DNA of 64,000 nucleotides from Litorimonas sp965205225. Lineage in GTDB: Bacteria > Pseudomonadota > Alphaproteobacteria > Caulobacterales > Maricaulaceae. The stretch spans positions 2,073,171 to 2,137,170 of the forward strand of contig CBDBFZ010000003.1 in assembly GCA_965205225.1 (NCBI GenBank). Direction: 5' to 3'. The notes under the pieces are model-generated. The model was not told the origin of the DNA. It was given only the letters and a program-made list of their open reading frames with translations, and did no database searches. The position numbers and the translations under genes were made by a program. This document shows, one piece after another, positions 15,673 through 25,455 of this stretch (positions are counted from its first letter, which is position 1; each line of letters begins with the position of its first letter).

Positions 15673-17646
15673 TTAGCTGGGTAATTTGGCCGTCGGCCCC
15701 GCCAGTATGCTCCCGCCGCCGCGTTTTGCACCTTCGCCGCGTAGCACATCCTGATCAGTTGCTGCGCAGAAAGACAGGACCGTCGCCCCGCGAGCGCGGT
15801 CTTCCTGTCCGAGCTGAATGAATTCCAGAGTGCCTTCCGGTTTCTTGGCAAGGATGAGGTCAAGATTATCGCCGCGATCACGATAGAGATCTTCGAGTGT
15901 ATACTCATCCGACAGTTTGGTGACGCGGAAGCGCCAGCCAGACCACCAGTCCCGGGTGAGGGCGTCGAATGATCGACCCCGTGAGGTCAGCGTCTGTCCG
16001 CGCGATGTGTAGGCAATACCCGCATCTTCTGCGTCGTCATTATCGTCATTATTAATGATCTGGAAGACACGGTGACGTCCTAGTTCCGGGGCGAATTCGA
16101 CACTGACAAGCGAGTTATAGGCTTCATTGGGCGTCGCTGCGATCAAGTAATTGAACTGCGAATGGTCGAGTGAGTAATCGGCATTCTCGGACAGAACTTC
16201 GCCAAAGAATGTATTGTGCCCGTCCAAGCGCGCGGCCCGCAGGCGACGCCAGTTTGTGTCGGCGATCAGCACACTGATATTCATGTCGCGAAGGGCCTTG
16301 GCGAGTCCGAGTGACCAGGGGTTCGCGCCGACGATCAGCACGCCATCGCCGCCACCGGCGCTTTGTCCCAGAGCCTTGGCGAGCGGCCCGATGAAGAATC
16401 CGGCAAAGATCACGGTTACGCCGACAAGGGCAAAGGCGAGCGGGACGAACAGCGCGCCTTGGTCCAGTCCAAGAGCTTGCAATTCGGCGGCGAAGAGACC
16501 GGCCACGGCCACGGCGACAATACCGCGCGGGGCAATCAGAGCGATGAGAAGGCTTTCACGCCAGTCCAGGCCCGACCACAAGGTCGACAACATGACGGCG
16601 ATGGGCCGGACTAGGATCATCATAGCCGCGACAAAGGCCCAGACCCGCCATTGCCATTCCAGCAGGATGGCTTTCAGCACGGCAGGAGTCAGGGTTGCGG
16701 TCAGGATGACGAAAACGCCCGACACCAGTATGATGGTAATGGTTTCCTTGAATCGCCGCATTTCGACCTGAGCCGCGAATTTCAGGTTCGCCATCGTCAT
16801 GCCCATGGCAGTCACGGTCAGGAGTCCGGTTTCATCCGCCAACTTGTTGGACAAAACATAAACGGCGAGCACCCAGGTCAGCATGACTGGAGCTTTGAGA
16901 TATTCCGGAATATGTCCGCGCCGGAACGACCAGGCCAGCGCGTAAGCGGACGTGATGCCGACCACGAGACCGAAGATCGCAGCAAAGGCCAGCCGTCCAA
17001 AAATCGCCGTAGCACTGACGCCGGTCAGCTGAAAGACGATGATTTCATAGCCGATGACAGCAAATAGAGCGCCGACCGGGTCATTGACGATGCCTTCCCA
17101 TTTCAAGACATTGGCGGGCCGATGTTTGAGGTTAGCCTGTCGCAGAAGCGGCATGATCACGGTCGGGCCTGTCACCACGAACAGCCCCCCCACCATAATG
17201 GCGATGAGAAGCGGCAGTCCGACAATGTAGTAGGCCGCCGCAGTCCCTAGGACCCAAGCGATTGGTCCGCCAAGGAAGACCATCCGCATCACGGCATGGC
17301 GGGCATCGCCCAGATCCCGGAAGCGCAGGTTCAACCCACCTTCAAACAAAATGATCGCCACCGATAGTCCGACAAGTGGTCGGTAGAGACTACCGAAATC
17401 ATTAACCGGATCAAGCCGGAAGGGCGTGATAATCGTGCGGGCCAGATCGGGTATATTGAGCTGCAGGAGCGCCCCGAGCAAGGGTCCGAATATCAGTCCC
17501 GCAACAGCCATCAGCACAATGGCAGGGCGTTGCAGACGCCAAGCTAACCATTGCGCGCCAATGCCCAGAACGCCGATCAGGGCAATCTTGATCGGAAGGC
17601 TGAACGCAGCATAATGCGCGGCGTCGGCGGTTAATGAAGTGGCCAT
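15673..17646 (-). CDS. Cation:proton antiporter (CPA1/NhaP type) with C-terminal nucleotide-binding domain
   Basis: The 657-residue protein has about 12 membrane segments in the first 420 residues, followed by a Rossmann-type TrkA-N/RCK domain starting GDGVLIVGANPWSLGLAKALRD. The transport core has the antiporter motifs SVAIILFEGGLNL and GIVNDPVGALFAVI (the ND pair used in ion exchange). It should swap Na+ or K+ for H+ across the inner membrane, gated by nucleotide binding at the C-terminal domain. It is monocistronic here. The upstream 150 bases to the next IS remnant probably contain its promoter. Confidence 0.9.
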   Translation of the reverse strand: MATSLTADAAHYAAFSLPIKIALIGVLGIGAQWLAWRLQRPAIVLMAVAGLIFGPLLGALLQLNIPDLARTIITPFRLDPVNDFGSLYRPLVGLSVAIILFEGGLNLRFRDLGDARHAVMRMVFLGGPIAWVLGTAAAYYIVGLPLLIAIMVGGLFVVTGPTVIMPLLRQANLKHRPANVLKWEGIVNDPVGALFAVIGYEIIVFQLTGVSATAIFGRLAFAAIFGLVVGITSAYALAWSFRRGHIPEYLKAPVMLTWVLAVYVLSNKLADETGLLTVTAMGMTMANLKFAAQVEMRRFKETITIILVSGVFVILTATLTPAVLKAILLEWQWRVWAFVAAMMILVRPIAVMLSTLWSGLDWRESLLIALIAPRGIVAVAVAGLFAAELQALGLDQGALFVPLAFALVGVTVIFAGFFIGPLAKALGQSAGGGDGVLIVGANPWSLGLAKALRDMNISVLIADTNWRRLRAARLDGHNTFFGEVLSENADYSLDHSQFNYLIAATPNEAYNSLVSVEFAPELGRHRVFQIINNDDNDDAEDAGIAYTSRGQTLTSRGRSFDALTRDWWSGWRFRVTKLSDEYTLEDLYRDRGDNLDLILAKKPEGTLEFIQLGQEDRARGATVLSFCAATDQDVLRGEGAKRGGGSILAGPTAKLPS

Positions 17647-17799
17647 TCGAGGTCCGTGACGGCGCGGGCGAACCCGCTATAACGACAATGCTCTAGCGTT
17701 TGGTGTTCGCGAGGGGAAGCGGGGAGACAGGCTTTACCACCGCTTGATCAGTGAATTATCAGAATGTCAACCACGTCGTTTTCAAACGTGACAGGCCAT

Positions 17800-18078
17800 A
17801 ACGGGTACGGGAAAGGGCTGATGGCGATCACAATCCGCCAGGCGCAGGCTGCGGGGTGCATGCCCATGGCCAATCTCAGCGACAAGTTCCGCCGCCTCGT
17901 TTTCTATGAGCGACGACGGGCCGTAGCCTGACTCCGCCCAAAATCCCGAAATACCTGCTTATGCGGGCCAAAATACGCCTGTGGACACGCATTCGTCGCT
18001 CTATGAAGCCCAGACCTGAGAGCCGACTATAAAATCCGCCTCTATACTGGCCCAAAAACCCCGTTCTTCGAGGTGTTC
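17800..18078 (+). mobile_element. Diverged IS-2-like element, right-end fragment
   Basis: Homology to IS-2 begins at about gaaagggctgatggcgatc and runs through the transposase C-terminus (KFRRLVFYERRRAVA) to the right terminal sequence ending gaggtgttc at 18078. The sequence differs from the younger copies at many sites, as does the left-end fragment at 15300-15662 on the other side of the antiporter gene. The two fragments lie in opposite orientation. Confidence 0.8.
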
Positions 18079-18080
18079 AG

Positions 18081-18393
18081 TTGCATGCAGAGCATGGGCT
18101 ATACGCTGGAGACCGAGTTAAGCAGTGAGATGCTGGCCATGCTTGATTATGGCTCGGCTGAGACGACGGATATGGTTCTGATGGCCGAGACGATTGTCAA
18201 AGTGAACGGTCCGGCGCTCATGGGCACCTCAATGGTAACATAGACGACCAAGACTAAGACGCAATTCGGTGATGTCCTGGAGACGGTGAAAATCTCCGCC
18301 AACAAATCCTATGACATTGTTACGGTCACGGATGAAACAGTGAAGGTTAGTGAAGCGGCCGAACTGAAAGCGGACGTGCAGCCATCGCCTTAA
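18081..18393 (+). pseudogene. Unidentified gene fragment with in-frame stop
   Basis: A frame reads MQSMGYTLETELSSEMLAML...MGTSMVT, then a TAG, and continues TKTKTQFGDVLETVKISANK...ELKADVQPSP to a TAA overlapping the convergent SDR gene end. The uninterrupted amphipathic character on both sides of the TAG suggests one broken gene. I do not recognise it; a phasin-like helix protein is a guess. Confidence 0.35.
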
Positions 18394-19271
18394 AGGGAGC
18401 GTCTGGAAGTCAGTATGGCTTTCAGACCATCTTGATATGTCTTCAAACGCGGCTCCCACTCAAGCCGTACCCTTGCCCGTGAAATGTCCACACGCTTGGA
18501 CTCCATGTAGAAGCTTCGGGCCATGTCCGAGACAGACGGGTCATTGAGGCCAACAATTGGCGGAACCTCGCGTCTGATCAACCTTGAGGCATAGCGCAGC
18601 ACATCGCCGGGCGCGGCCGGGTGGCCGTCAGCGATATTGTAGATATCCTGCGGACTGGGCCGGACCATTGAGGCCATCAGAGCCGAGACAATATCGTCAA
18701 TATGGATGCGATTGGCCACATGCCCCGGTGCGTCGATGATCTGGGCGCTGCCGTCGGCGATTTTTTCGAACGGTGCCCGGCCCGGCCCATAAATGCCGAC
18801 CAGCCGGAAGATTTGCGTGTGCGGATAGGCTTCGAGCCACGCCAGTTCGGCACTGGCACGGCGATATCCCCGGTCCAGTCCCGGCGTCGGCGCTTCCCCT
18901 TCAAACGCCCACTGCCCGGCCCGGTCACCATAGACAGAGGTGGCGGACAGATAACCGATCCATGTTGCGCGGCTCTGAGCGTGTCTCAGCGCCGCGAGCG
19001 TAGGCTCTGACCCATCGCGGTCCGGCGGGACAGAGATGAGGACGATATCGGCCTGTTCAAATGCCTTGTGCATGTCCGCCGACCCGAACGGGATGTCCCC
19101 GCGGTTTCGTGATGTGTGCCGAACCGCAGCGCTAGCGCGCTTCAGGGCAGGCGTAATCGACCTAGCGACGTAACCATATCCAATCAGCAGCACCGCCGCA
19201 CCTGACAGGGATACAGATGGCGAAGACGTCGGAGGTAACTGCAATGTAACGCGCGGGCGCATTGTCGTCAT
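18390..19271 (-). CDS. NAD(P)-dependent SDR/epimerase family protein (YeeZ-like)
   Basis: This 293-residue extended SDR-fold protein has a nucleotide-binding loop VLLIGYGYVARSI near residue 30, a catalytic-region serine-rich strand WIGYLSATSVYGD and RLVGIYGPGR, plus ANRIHIDDIVSALM for substrate binding. The variant GYGYxA instead of GxxGxxG fits the YeeZ-type atypical SDRs. The reaction is unknown. An alternative ATG three codons in is possible. It diverges from the TPR gene, with 27 bases between starts. Confidence 0.82.
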   Translation of the reverse strand: MTTMRPRVTLQLPPTSSPSVSLSGAAVLLIGYGYVARSITPALKRASAAVRHTSRNRGDIPFGSADMHKAFEQADIVLISVPPDRDGSEPTLAALRHAQSRATWIGYLSATSVYGDRAGQWAFEGEAPTPGLDRGYRRASAELAWLEAYPHTQIFRLVGIYGPGRAPFEKIADGSAQIIDAPGHVANRIHIDDIVSALMASMVRPSPQDIYNIADGHPAAPGDVLRYASRLIRREVPPIVGLNDPSVSDMARSFYMESKRVDISRARVRLEWEPRLKTYQDGLKAILTSRRSL

Positions 19272-19298
19272 GTTTCCTCAACCTCTATAGCGCCTGAT

Positions 19299-19994
19299 AT
19301 GAGACGTCTTTCCCAAACTCTTCTTTCAGCCGCTGCGGGCCTGCTGGCAAGCGCAGCCTTTGTGTCGACCACAAATGCCGCAGATCGGACAGAGGTGCTT
19401 GATACCAGGCATAAAGCCTGTCTGGAACGGATCTTCGACGATCAGGAGATGGCTCTGGAAGAGGCGATGATCTGGCGGGATCAGGGCGGAGGCCGCCGAG
19501 CCCGCCATTGCGAAGCGATGGCGCTGTTTGCACTCGGACATGAGGACGAAGCCGCGTATCGGCTCGACGAGTTGGCCGCAGGTGCGGATGGGGGCTCCCG
19601 GGAAATGCGGCGGAATTTCCGCTCAGAAGCCGCAAATTTCTGGCTGGCGGCTGCTAATCCCGAAAAAGCCCATATGTCGGCCACGGCAGGGTTGGAATAT
19701 GATGATGAATTTTCTGATCTCCGAATTGCGCGCGCGCGGGCAAATGTGATGCAAGGCGAATATGAAGAGGCTGAAGCGGAATTGAGTTTTGTAATTTTCC
19801 AGAACCCACAACATGCTGAAGCGCTACGGTACAGGGCCGATGCACGATTGCGTCAAGATCGGCTCGTGGCCGCGAAGGATGACATTGAAACCTCGCTGGA
19901 AGCCGATCCGACCTCGGTCGAGACGGCGCTGCTGCGCGGTCATATCAACGAGGCCATCCGCCTGTCCGAACAGGAAAAAACGCTCAGCGAATAG
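19299..19994 (+). CDS. Exported tetratricopeptide repeat protein
   Basis: The 231-residue protein starts with a Sec signal peptide (MRRLSQTLLSAAAGLLASAA, cleavage near TNA-A at about residue 28). It then has helical pairs, with two or three TPR units in the last half (DEFSDLRIARARANVMQGEY, PQHAEALRYRADARLRQDR, PTSVETALLRGHINEA). TPR domains bind partner proteins; the protein would sit in the periplasm. No specific partner is visible. Confidence 0.82.
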   Translation: MRRLSQTLLSAAAGLLASAAFVSTTNAADRTEVLDTRHKACLERIFDDQEMALEEAMIWRDQGGGRRARHCEAMALFALGHEDEAAYRLDELAAGADGGSREMRRNFRSEAANFWLAAANPEKAHMSATAGLEYDDEFSDLRIARARANVMQGEYEEAEAELSFVIFQNPQHAEALRYRADARLRQDRLVAAKDDIETSLEADPTSVETALLRGHINEAIRLSEQEKTLSE

Positions 19995-20072
19995 AGACCT
20001 TTCGATTTCTGCTCTCCGTTCTGATGCGAGATTGATTGCGCTACGCTGCTCCTATTCGAAAAGGAGACGATC

Positions 20073-20530
20073 ATGATTGCCTATACCACTATCGGTATAA
20101 ACGACATGGACAGGTCCAAGGGTTTTACGGTGAATTGCTGTCGGAGCTGGGCGCAAAACCGGTTGGTCGTTTGATACATTGTGATTGGCGGCATCATTCA
20201 TGATAATCCTGCGTAATTCGGCTAGCAGTATGGGCCTGACAGGAAACACCTCTAATCGCGATATTAAGTTCCTAAAGGAGTCAGTCGCCGGGCTTGAAAA
20301 AACGGAAGAGGGCAACAGAATCATATTGGAGGCATTCAAACGCCTTCAGCAACGCGCAAGAGACGTGTACAACGAGTATCAGGACTATCTAGCCAAAAAT
20401 AACTACGATGTGACAGGTTGGCGCTATCGGAGCCGGAATGGGCAATTATGGGATACGCCGTGGCACTGGGTCAGCCAAACTTCGCGATCTGGATGGCAAT
20501 AAGATAGTTCTCTTTGCGGCCAACAGTTAA
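20073..20530 (+). pseudogene. VOC/glyoxalase-family gene split by a foreign segment
   Basis: The first part reads MIAYTTIGINDMDRSKG and, after a one-base frame change, FYGELLSELGAKPVGR: the opening beta-alpha unit of a vicinal oxygen chelate protein. The end reads AKLRDLDGNKIVLFAANS and stop, the typical VOC C-terminus. Between them (about 20185-20480) is a frame GLTGNTSNRDIKFLKESVAG...EEGNRIILEAFKRLQQRARD that is unrelated and resembles small phage structural proteins. The gene has a good ribosome site (AAGGAG) but cannot make the enzyme. Confidence 0.65.
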
Positions 20531-20546
20531 GCGAAAATCAAGCGGT

Positions 20547-22940
20547 TTACTCCGCGTCAGGCAGATTCAGCGTTTCAAGGAAGAACCCCAGGATCTGTCT
20601 GTCACGGTGGATTTTGGAGCTGCTCGCTCGGAAACCGTGCTTTTCGCCCGGATAGGTCATCAGACGTAAATTGTGGCGGCCAGCCTTCTGCATGGCATCC
20701 ATGAATTTCACAGTGTGACGGAAGATAACGTTATCGTCGGCCATGCCGTGTATGACGAGAACCGGTTCGGTCAGCCCATCAATGTGCGGAAAGATGGAAC
20801 CCTTTTCATAGGCTTCTGCCGTGTAGTTCGGATGATTGGGCCTCGGATCACCGAGATAGCGTTCCGTATAGGCCGTGTCATACAGAGCCCAATCCGTGAC
20901 GGGCGCGCCTGAAACACCGGACGCATAGAGGTCGGTCTGACCTAGCATCATCAAGGTCATATAGCCGCCATAGGACCACCCATAAACGCCCATCCGGTCT
21001 GGATCGATAAAGTCCTGACTTTTGAGCCAATTTGCGCCTGCCCGTTGATCGATCACTTCAGCACGTCCAAGCGCCCGGTAGAGTACATCCTCAAACGCCT
21101 TGCCGCGATTGGTACTCCCACGGCCATCCAGCGCAAAGACGACGAAGCCATGATGGGCGAGCATCCGGGCGAGGTGTTTACGTTCCCACCGGTTCATCAC
21201 GCGCTGCACGCCTGGTCCGCCATAAACGATCGTGACGGAGGCTCTGCGTTCGCCCGGTTTCAGATCGAGAGGTTTGAATAGCGAATAATGGAGATCTGAG
21301 CCGTCTTCCGCGCTCAGCGTGCCATATTCCGGTGCGATATGGCTATCAAGGTAGGGGGCATAGGGGTGATCCGCGCCGAGGGTATTCTCAGACAGCCAGA
21401 TTAAAGGCGTCCCATCAGCTTCGAATACGCGAACCTGTGAGGGTGTATTATCATTGCTGTAAGTCCCCAGATAGCGCGTGCAATCGGAGTTGAATGACGC
21501 GCTGTACTGGCCTTCGCCCTGAGTTATCTGTGCGGCGAAAACCCGTTTGTCGGTCGTGCCCTCTTCGCCCTCATCCGCCAGGACTTCCATCGTCTCGACT
21601 TTGAACAGGTGAGTGGAGAGCGGGCTATCCTTCCAACCGGTCAGATAGATGAACCCATCGCTGGCGTCGCAGCGAATGCTGTCGACGATAATATCAGACG
21701 GTGTCAGCTGCTGCGCGCCGTTTTCGGTGATCTCATAATATCGCCGGGTGCCGTCGCGTTCGCTGATCATCCGCAAACCGCCTTGGACCGCCGTGAAATC
21801 CGACCGAATGTTCAGCCAGGTCTCGCTCGTCTCCTGATAGAAGACGTCGGCTGTGTAATCTGATAAATCAATGCGGTAGATGGTATGTGTCTTGTGATCA
21901 CGGCTCAGTACGCCCGCAAGCAGGGCGCGGCTATCCGGTGACCATGATATGCGCGTCAAATAAACGTCTGTATCGTCACCAAGATCAACCCACCGGGTTG
22001 CACCGCCAGTCACTCTGACAACGCCTAATTTTACGGTTGCATTATCGGTCCCGGCAAACGGGTATCGCTGATCGATAGTAGTGATGCCGTCTGGTCCGAT
22101 ATTGGCGCGTGTCTCGATTTTTATCGGGCTTTCATCGATCTGTGTGTAGGCGGCGTGACTTGCATCAGGAGACAGCCAATATCCTGTCGAGCGGTCGAGT
22201 TCTTCCTGTACGACAAAAGACGCCGTCGCGTTTCGCACTGTATCTGTCGCGGTATCCGTCAGTTGACGCTCCAACCCGCTTGCCAACTCCTTTACGTAGA
22301 GCTCATTGTTGCGCACATAGGCAATCAGTGAGCCGTCATCGGCGACCTTCGGGTCTGTCTCAAAGCTGGCTGTCGCGGTGACCTGGCGGGACTCACTGGT
22401 TGTTGGATTGTAGAGAAAAATGTCACCGCCGAGAGGGAACATCAACAGATCGTCGCCGACCCAGCTATAGTCGACAATGCCCGACGCATATTGACGCGCG
22501 CGCTCACGGCGGTTCTTTTCTTCTTCGGATAACGTTTCGGGTGCACCGAGCAGATCGGTCGAGCTGACCAGCAGGCGGCCTTCACCGCTCTCAATATCAT
22601 AGGCCCATAGATCCTGCTGCAATGCGTCATCCTCTCGGCCTTGCAGGACCGTGACGAAGTCTCCGCTGGGGGCGATGCGCGCGAGCGTCAGGGACGGCCC
22701 ATCCAGTCCAGAACCGTTATGGAGTCGTTCGGGAGTCAGTTTCCCGGCGCCCGGATCGGCAGTAAGGTAGTTACGGCGCTGTGCTCGCGGTGTGAGGGCT
22801 TCAGATGCGGCTTGCTGCAAGGCTGAAACCGTGTCGTTCGTGCTACTGTCATTCTGTTCCGGCATCTCATCGGATGATGCACCGGAACAGGCCGTGAGAG
22901 CTGCACCAAGCAGGAATGTGGTTAGAAGACGAAGACGCAT
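20547..22940 (-). CDS. Dipeptidyl peptidase IV (S9B), lipoprotein
   Basis: This 797-residue serine peptidase removes X-Pro dipeptides from peptide N-termini. A signal peptide ends in the lipobox LTAC (Cys about residue 18), so it should be lipid-anchored, probably facing the periplasm or surface. The beta-propeller domain contains the double-Glu motif FVVQEELDRSTGYW that fixes the substrate N-terminus. The C-terminal hydrolase has GWSYGGY (Ser), MADDNV (Asp) and GEKHGF (His). It stands alone, convergent with the VOC remnant. With the GGT lipoprotein and PepA it points to peptide use. Confidence 0.93.
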   Translation of the reverse strand: MRLRLLTTFLLGAALTACSGASSDEMPEQNDSSTNDTVSALQQAASEALTPRAQRRNYLTADPGAGKLTPERLHNGSGLDGPSLTLARIAPSGDFVTVLQGREDDALQQDLWAYDIESGEGRLLVSSTDLLGAPETLSEEEKNRRERARQYASGIVDYSWVGDDLLMFPLGGDIFLYNPTTSESRQVTATASFETDPKVADDGSLIAYVRNNELYVKELASGLERQLTDTATDTVRNATASFVVQEELDRSTGYWLSPDASHAAYTQIDESPIKIETRANIGPDGITTIDQRYPFAGTDNATVKLGVVRVTGGATRWVDLGDDTDVYLTRISWSPDSRALLAGVLSRDHKTHTIYRIDLSDYTADVFYQETSETWLNIRSDFTAVQGGLRMISERDGTRRYYEITENGAQQLTPSDIIVDSIRCDASDGFIYLTGWKDSPLSTHLFKVETMEVLADEGEEGTTDKRVFAAQITQGEGQYSASFNSDCTRYLGTYSNDNTPSQVRVFEADGTPLIWLSENTLGADHPYAPYLDSHIAPEYGTLSAEDGSDLHYSLFKPLDLKPGERRASVTIVYGGPGVQRVMNRWERKHLARMLAHHGFVVFALDGRGSTNRGKAFEDVLYRALGRAEVIDQRAGANWLKSQDFIDPDRMGVYGWSYGGYMTLMMLGQTDLYASGVSGAPVTDWALYDTAYTERYLGDPRPNHPNYTAEAYEKGSIFPHIDGLTEPVLVIHGMADDNVIFRHTVKFMDAMQKAGRHNLRLMTYPGEKHGFRASSSKIHRDRQILGFFLETLNLPDAE

Positions 22941-23096
22941 GGTCGAAGGCTCCGATGGACGAGATGTGTATCATCTCTGCGTTTACGCTGCAGTCCGGGG
23001 AACCGCAACTCTGTTGCCAGTGGTGCGAGATCGGAGGGGATCAGTCAACAAAGCTATTGTCTTGCCAGTTTCGGATTAGCGTCCGATAAGCTGCCC

Positions 23097-24560
23097 ATGC
23101 CGGACCTGCGTCCCGTTTTCTTTGTTATCGGGCTTATGGCGTCGGTCATAGGGTTCCTCATGTTTGTCCCGATGGGGGTCGATTGGTTCTATGGCGACCG
23201 ATCCTGGCAAGCGTTTGCTATTTCCGGCGTCATTGTCACGCTGATTGGCGGGGCACTGGCTACGGCGACTTACACACCTAAGCCTGATCTTCGCGCGCGA
23301 GGGGCGTTCGTCTTGACAGTCTTTTCCTGGATTGTTTTGGCGATCTTGGCGGCGCTGCCCTTTCTGCTTGATCCGGTTCGCCTATCGCTGACCGATGCGC
23401 TATTCGAAGCGACCTCCGGGATCACGACAACGGGTTCGACCATATTGACGGGGCTGGACGATATGCCGAAGGGCATCCTGTTGTGGCGGGCCATGCTTCA
23501 ATGGATTGGCGGGATCGGAATTATCGTAACGGCTATGGCGATCCTACCGATGCTCGGGATTGGCGGGATGCAACTCTTTCGTCTGGAAAGCGCTGATATT
23601 GGTGAGAAAATCCTGCCACGTGCGCAGTCAATCGCCCTGACAATCGCGTTGATCTATCTCGGTCTCACGGTCGCTTGCGCATCCGCTTATATGTGGATCG
23701 GGATGAGTGGTTTTGACGCCTATGCGCACGCCATGACGACAATTGCGACGGGCGGCTACTCGACATCCGATGCGTCCATGGGCGGATTCATGGATGATGG
23801 TGCGGACATTGTCTGTATGATTTTCATGATATTGGGAGCGCTGCCCTTCGGCATGTATATGCTGATGGTTCGGCGCGGGCAGTTTGGCGCGCCGTTCCGC
23901 GACCCGCAGGTTCGAGCCTTTCTGTCCGTCATCACCATGCTCAGCCTGCTCGTTCTGGTCGGATTGGTGGTGTCGGGCGCACAGGATAGCGAACTCGGCC
24001 TGCTGCATTCGCTGCGCCTGTCCGCATTCAATACCATCTCCATCATTACAGGAACAGGCTACGCCACGGCTGACTATATGACGTGGGGTACACTTGCTGT
24101 TGGTGCATTTTTCTTCTTCATGTTCATTGGTGGATGTGCCGGATCAACTGCCTGTTCGATCAAGATTTTCCGCTATCAGGTCGCAATGGAAGCGATGCGC
24201 GCCTATCTGTTCCGGATGTCGCGACCCCACGCGATTACGCCCATGCGGTATGGCGGACGGCCATTACCGGACATGATCGTCTACTCCGTTCTGGGGTATT
24301 TCTTCCTATTCTTCGTTATGGTCGCTGTGACCGCAGGTGCGCTCAGCGCGATCGGGCTTGATCCCGTTACGGCCTGGTCAGGTGCAGGGAGCGCCGTTGC
24401 GAATGTCGGACCGGGACTCGGTGACATTATCGGGCCGAGCGGAACCTATCAAGACCTACCGGAAACGGCGAAATGGGTCCTGCTCAGTGCGATGATCATC
24501 GGCCGTCTGGAGATTGTTACGGCTCTGGTCATTGTAACGCCAGCTTTCTGGCGCGCATAG
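23097..24560 (+). CDS. trkH: TrkH family potassium uptake protein
   Basis: The 487-residue inner-membrane protein has the four pore loops of TrkH/KtrB: TSGITTTGST, TIATGGYST, SIITGTGYAT and AVANVGPGLG, whose glycines form the K+ filter. It would work with a TrkA-type regulatory subunit encoded elsewhere. No trkA is in the window. An IS-1 copy is inserted 48 bases after the stop codon. Confidence 0.94.
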   Translation: MPDLRPVFFVIGLMASVIGFLMFVPMGVDWFYGDRSWQAFAISGVIVTLIGGALATATYTPKPDLRARGAFVLTVFSWIVLAILAALPFLLDPVRLSLTDALFEATSGITTTGSTILTGLDDMPKGILLWRAMLQWIGGIGIIVTAMAILPMLGIGGMQLFRLESADIGEKILPRAQSIALTIALIYLGLTVACASAYMWIGMSGFDAYAHAMTTIATGGYSTSDASMGGFMDDGADIVCMIFMILGALPFGMYMLMVRRGQFGAPFRDPQVRAFLSVITMLSLLVLVGLVVSGAQDSELGLLHSLRLSAFNTISIITGTGYATADYMTWGTLAVGAFFFFMFIGGCAGSTACSIKIFRYQVAMEAMRAYLFRMSRPHAITPMRYGGRPLPDMIVYSVLGYFFLFFVMVAVTAGALSAIGLDPVTAWSGAGSAVANVGPGLGDIIGPSGTYQDLPETAKWVLLSAMIIGRLEIVTALVIVTPAFWRA

Positions 24561-24608
24561 GCCCTTCAGCGGCATTGTCAGCGAATTCTCCTTTGAACGA
24601 ATGTGCTA

Positions 24609-25455
24609 GGTCGTAGTGAAGAATTAACTTTTATTTTCTATAATGTTCCTTCATTTTGTCAGGAGCGCACATATGTCTGGTTATCAGGAACTTACGGATG
24701 AACAATGGAGCCGTTTAAAGCCTTATTTGCCTTATGGGAGCACAGGGAAACCGGGTCGCAACGCCAATAACAGGCTTTTCATTGATGCTTTGTTGTGGAT
24801 GGCCCGTTCGGGCGGGCGTTGGCGCGATTTACCCGAACGGTTCGGGCGTTTTGACAGTGTCAAACGGCGTTATTATCTCTGGGTTGAGGCCGGGGTTTTA
24901 GAAGATGTCTTTAAGGCCTTGCGCACTCACGCTGATCAAGAGTGGCTGATGATGGATGCCACAATTGTGCGGGCGCATGCCCAAGCGGCCGGGGCGCGGC
25001 ATAAAAAGGGGGGCCTGATGCCCACGCATTGGGGCGTTCCAAGGGCGGCCTGACGACAAAAATACATGGGCTGACAGATGCATTGGGTTTAGCTCTGCGC
25101 CTGATAGCAACGGGCGGGCATTGTAGCGAAATGACGCAAGCCGCCGCCTTATTGGCAGGGTTTAAGGCGGATCATGTCTTGGCGGATAAGGGCTATGATG
25201 GCCGGTGCGTTATAGACGCGGTGAATGAGAGCGGGGCTATGCCCGTTATTCCGTCCCGAAAAAATGCGCGCAAGCCAAGGCAAACTGATATGGCTTTGTA
25301 TAAGGAACGTAATATTGTCGAGCGTTTCTTTGGCTATCTCAAACAGTTCCGGCGTGTGGCTACGCGCTATGACAAGCATATCCAAAACTATATGGGCTTC
25401 GTCTATATCGCAGCTATCAAAATCTGGCTCAAATGATTAATTCTTCTCTACGACC
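24609..25455 (+). mobile_element. IS-1 copy 1 (IS5 family, IS427 type), inserted in IS-2 CTAG
   Basis: The element is 847 bp with ends GGTCGTAGTGAAGAATTAA and its near-inverse TTAATTCTTCTCTACGACC, flanked by TA on each side. On the right it joins IS-2 exactly at the CTAG found in undisturbed copies (gcgCTAGagtgtc). On the left the flank is host DNA after trkH, not IS-2, so a deletion or recombination followed insertion. Confidence 0.92.
24673..25436 (+). CDS. IS-1 transposase, two frames joined by -1 shift (copy 1)
   Basis: Frame 1 (24673-25053) starts MSGYQELTDEQWSRLKPY and contains the first catalytic Asp in MMDATIVRAHAQAAG. Frame 2 (25029-25436), in the -1 phase, gives SKGGLTTKIHG, LADKGYDGR (second Asp) and NIVERFFGYLKQFRRVATRYDK (Glu). 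The switch point is an A5G6 run (G GGG GGC in phase) at about 25013-25023; slipping back one base yields the conserved KKGGPDAHALGRSKGG. A full-length transposase thus needs frameshifting. Confidence 0.88.
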
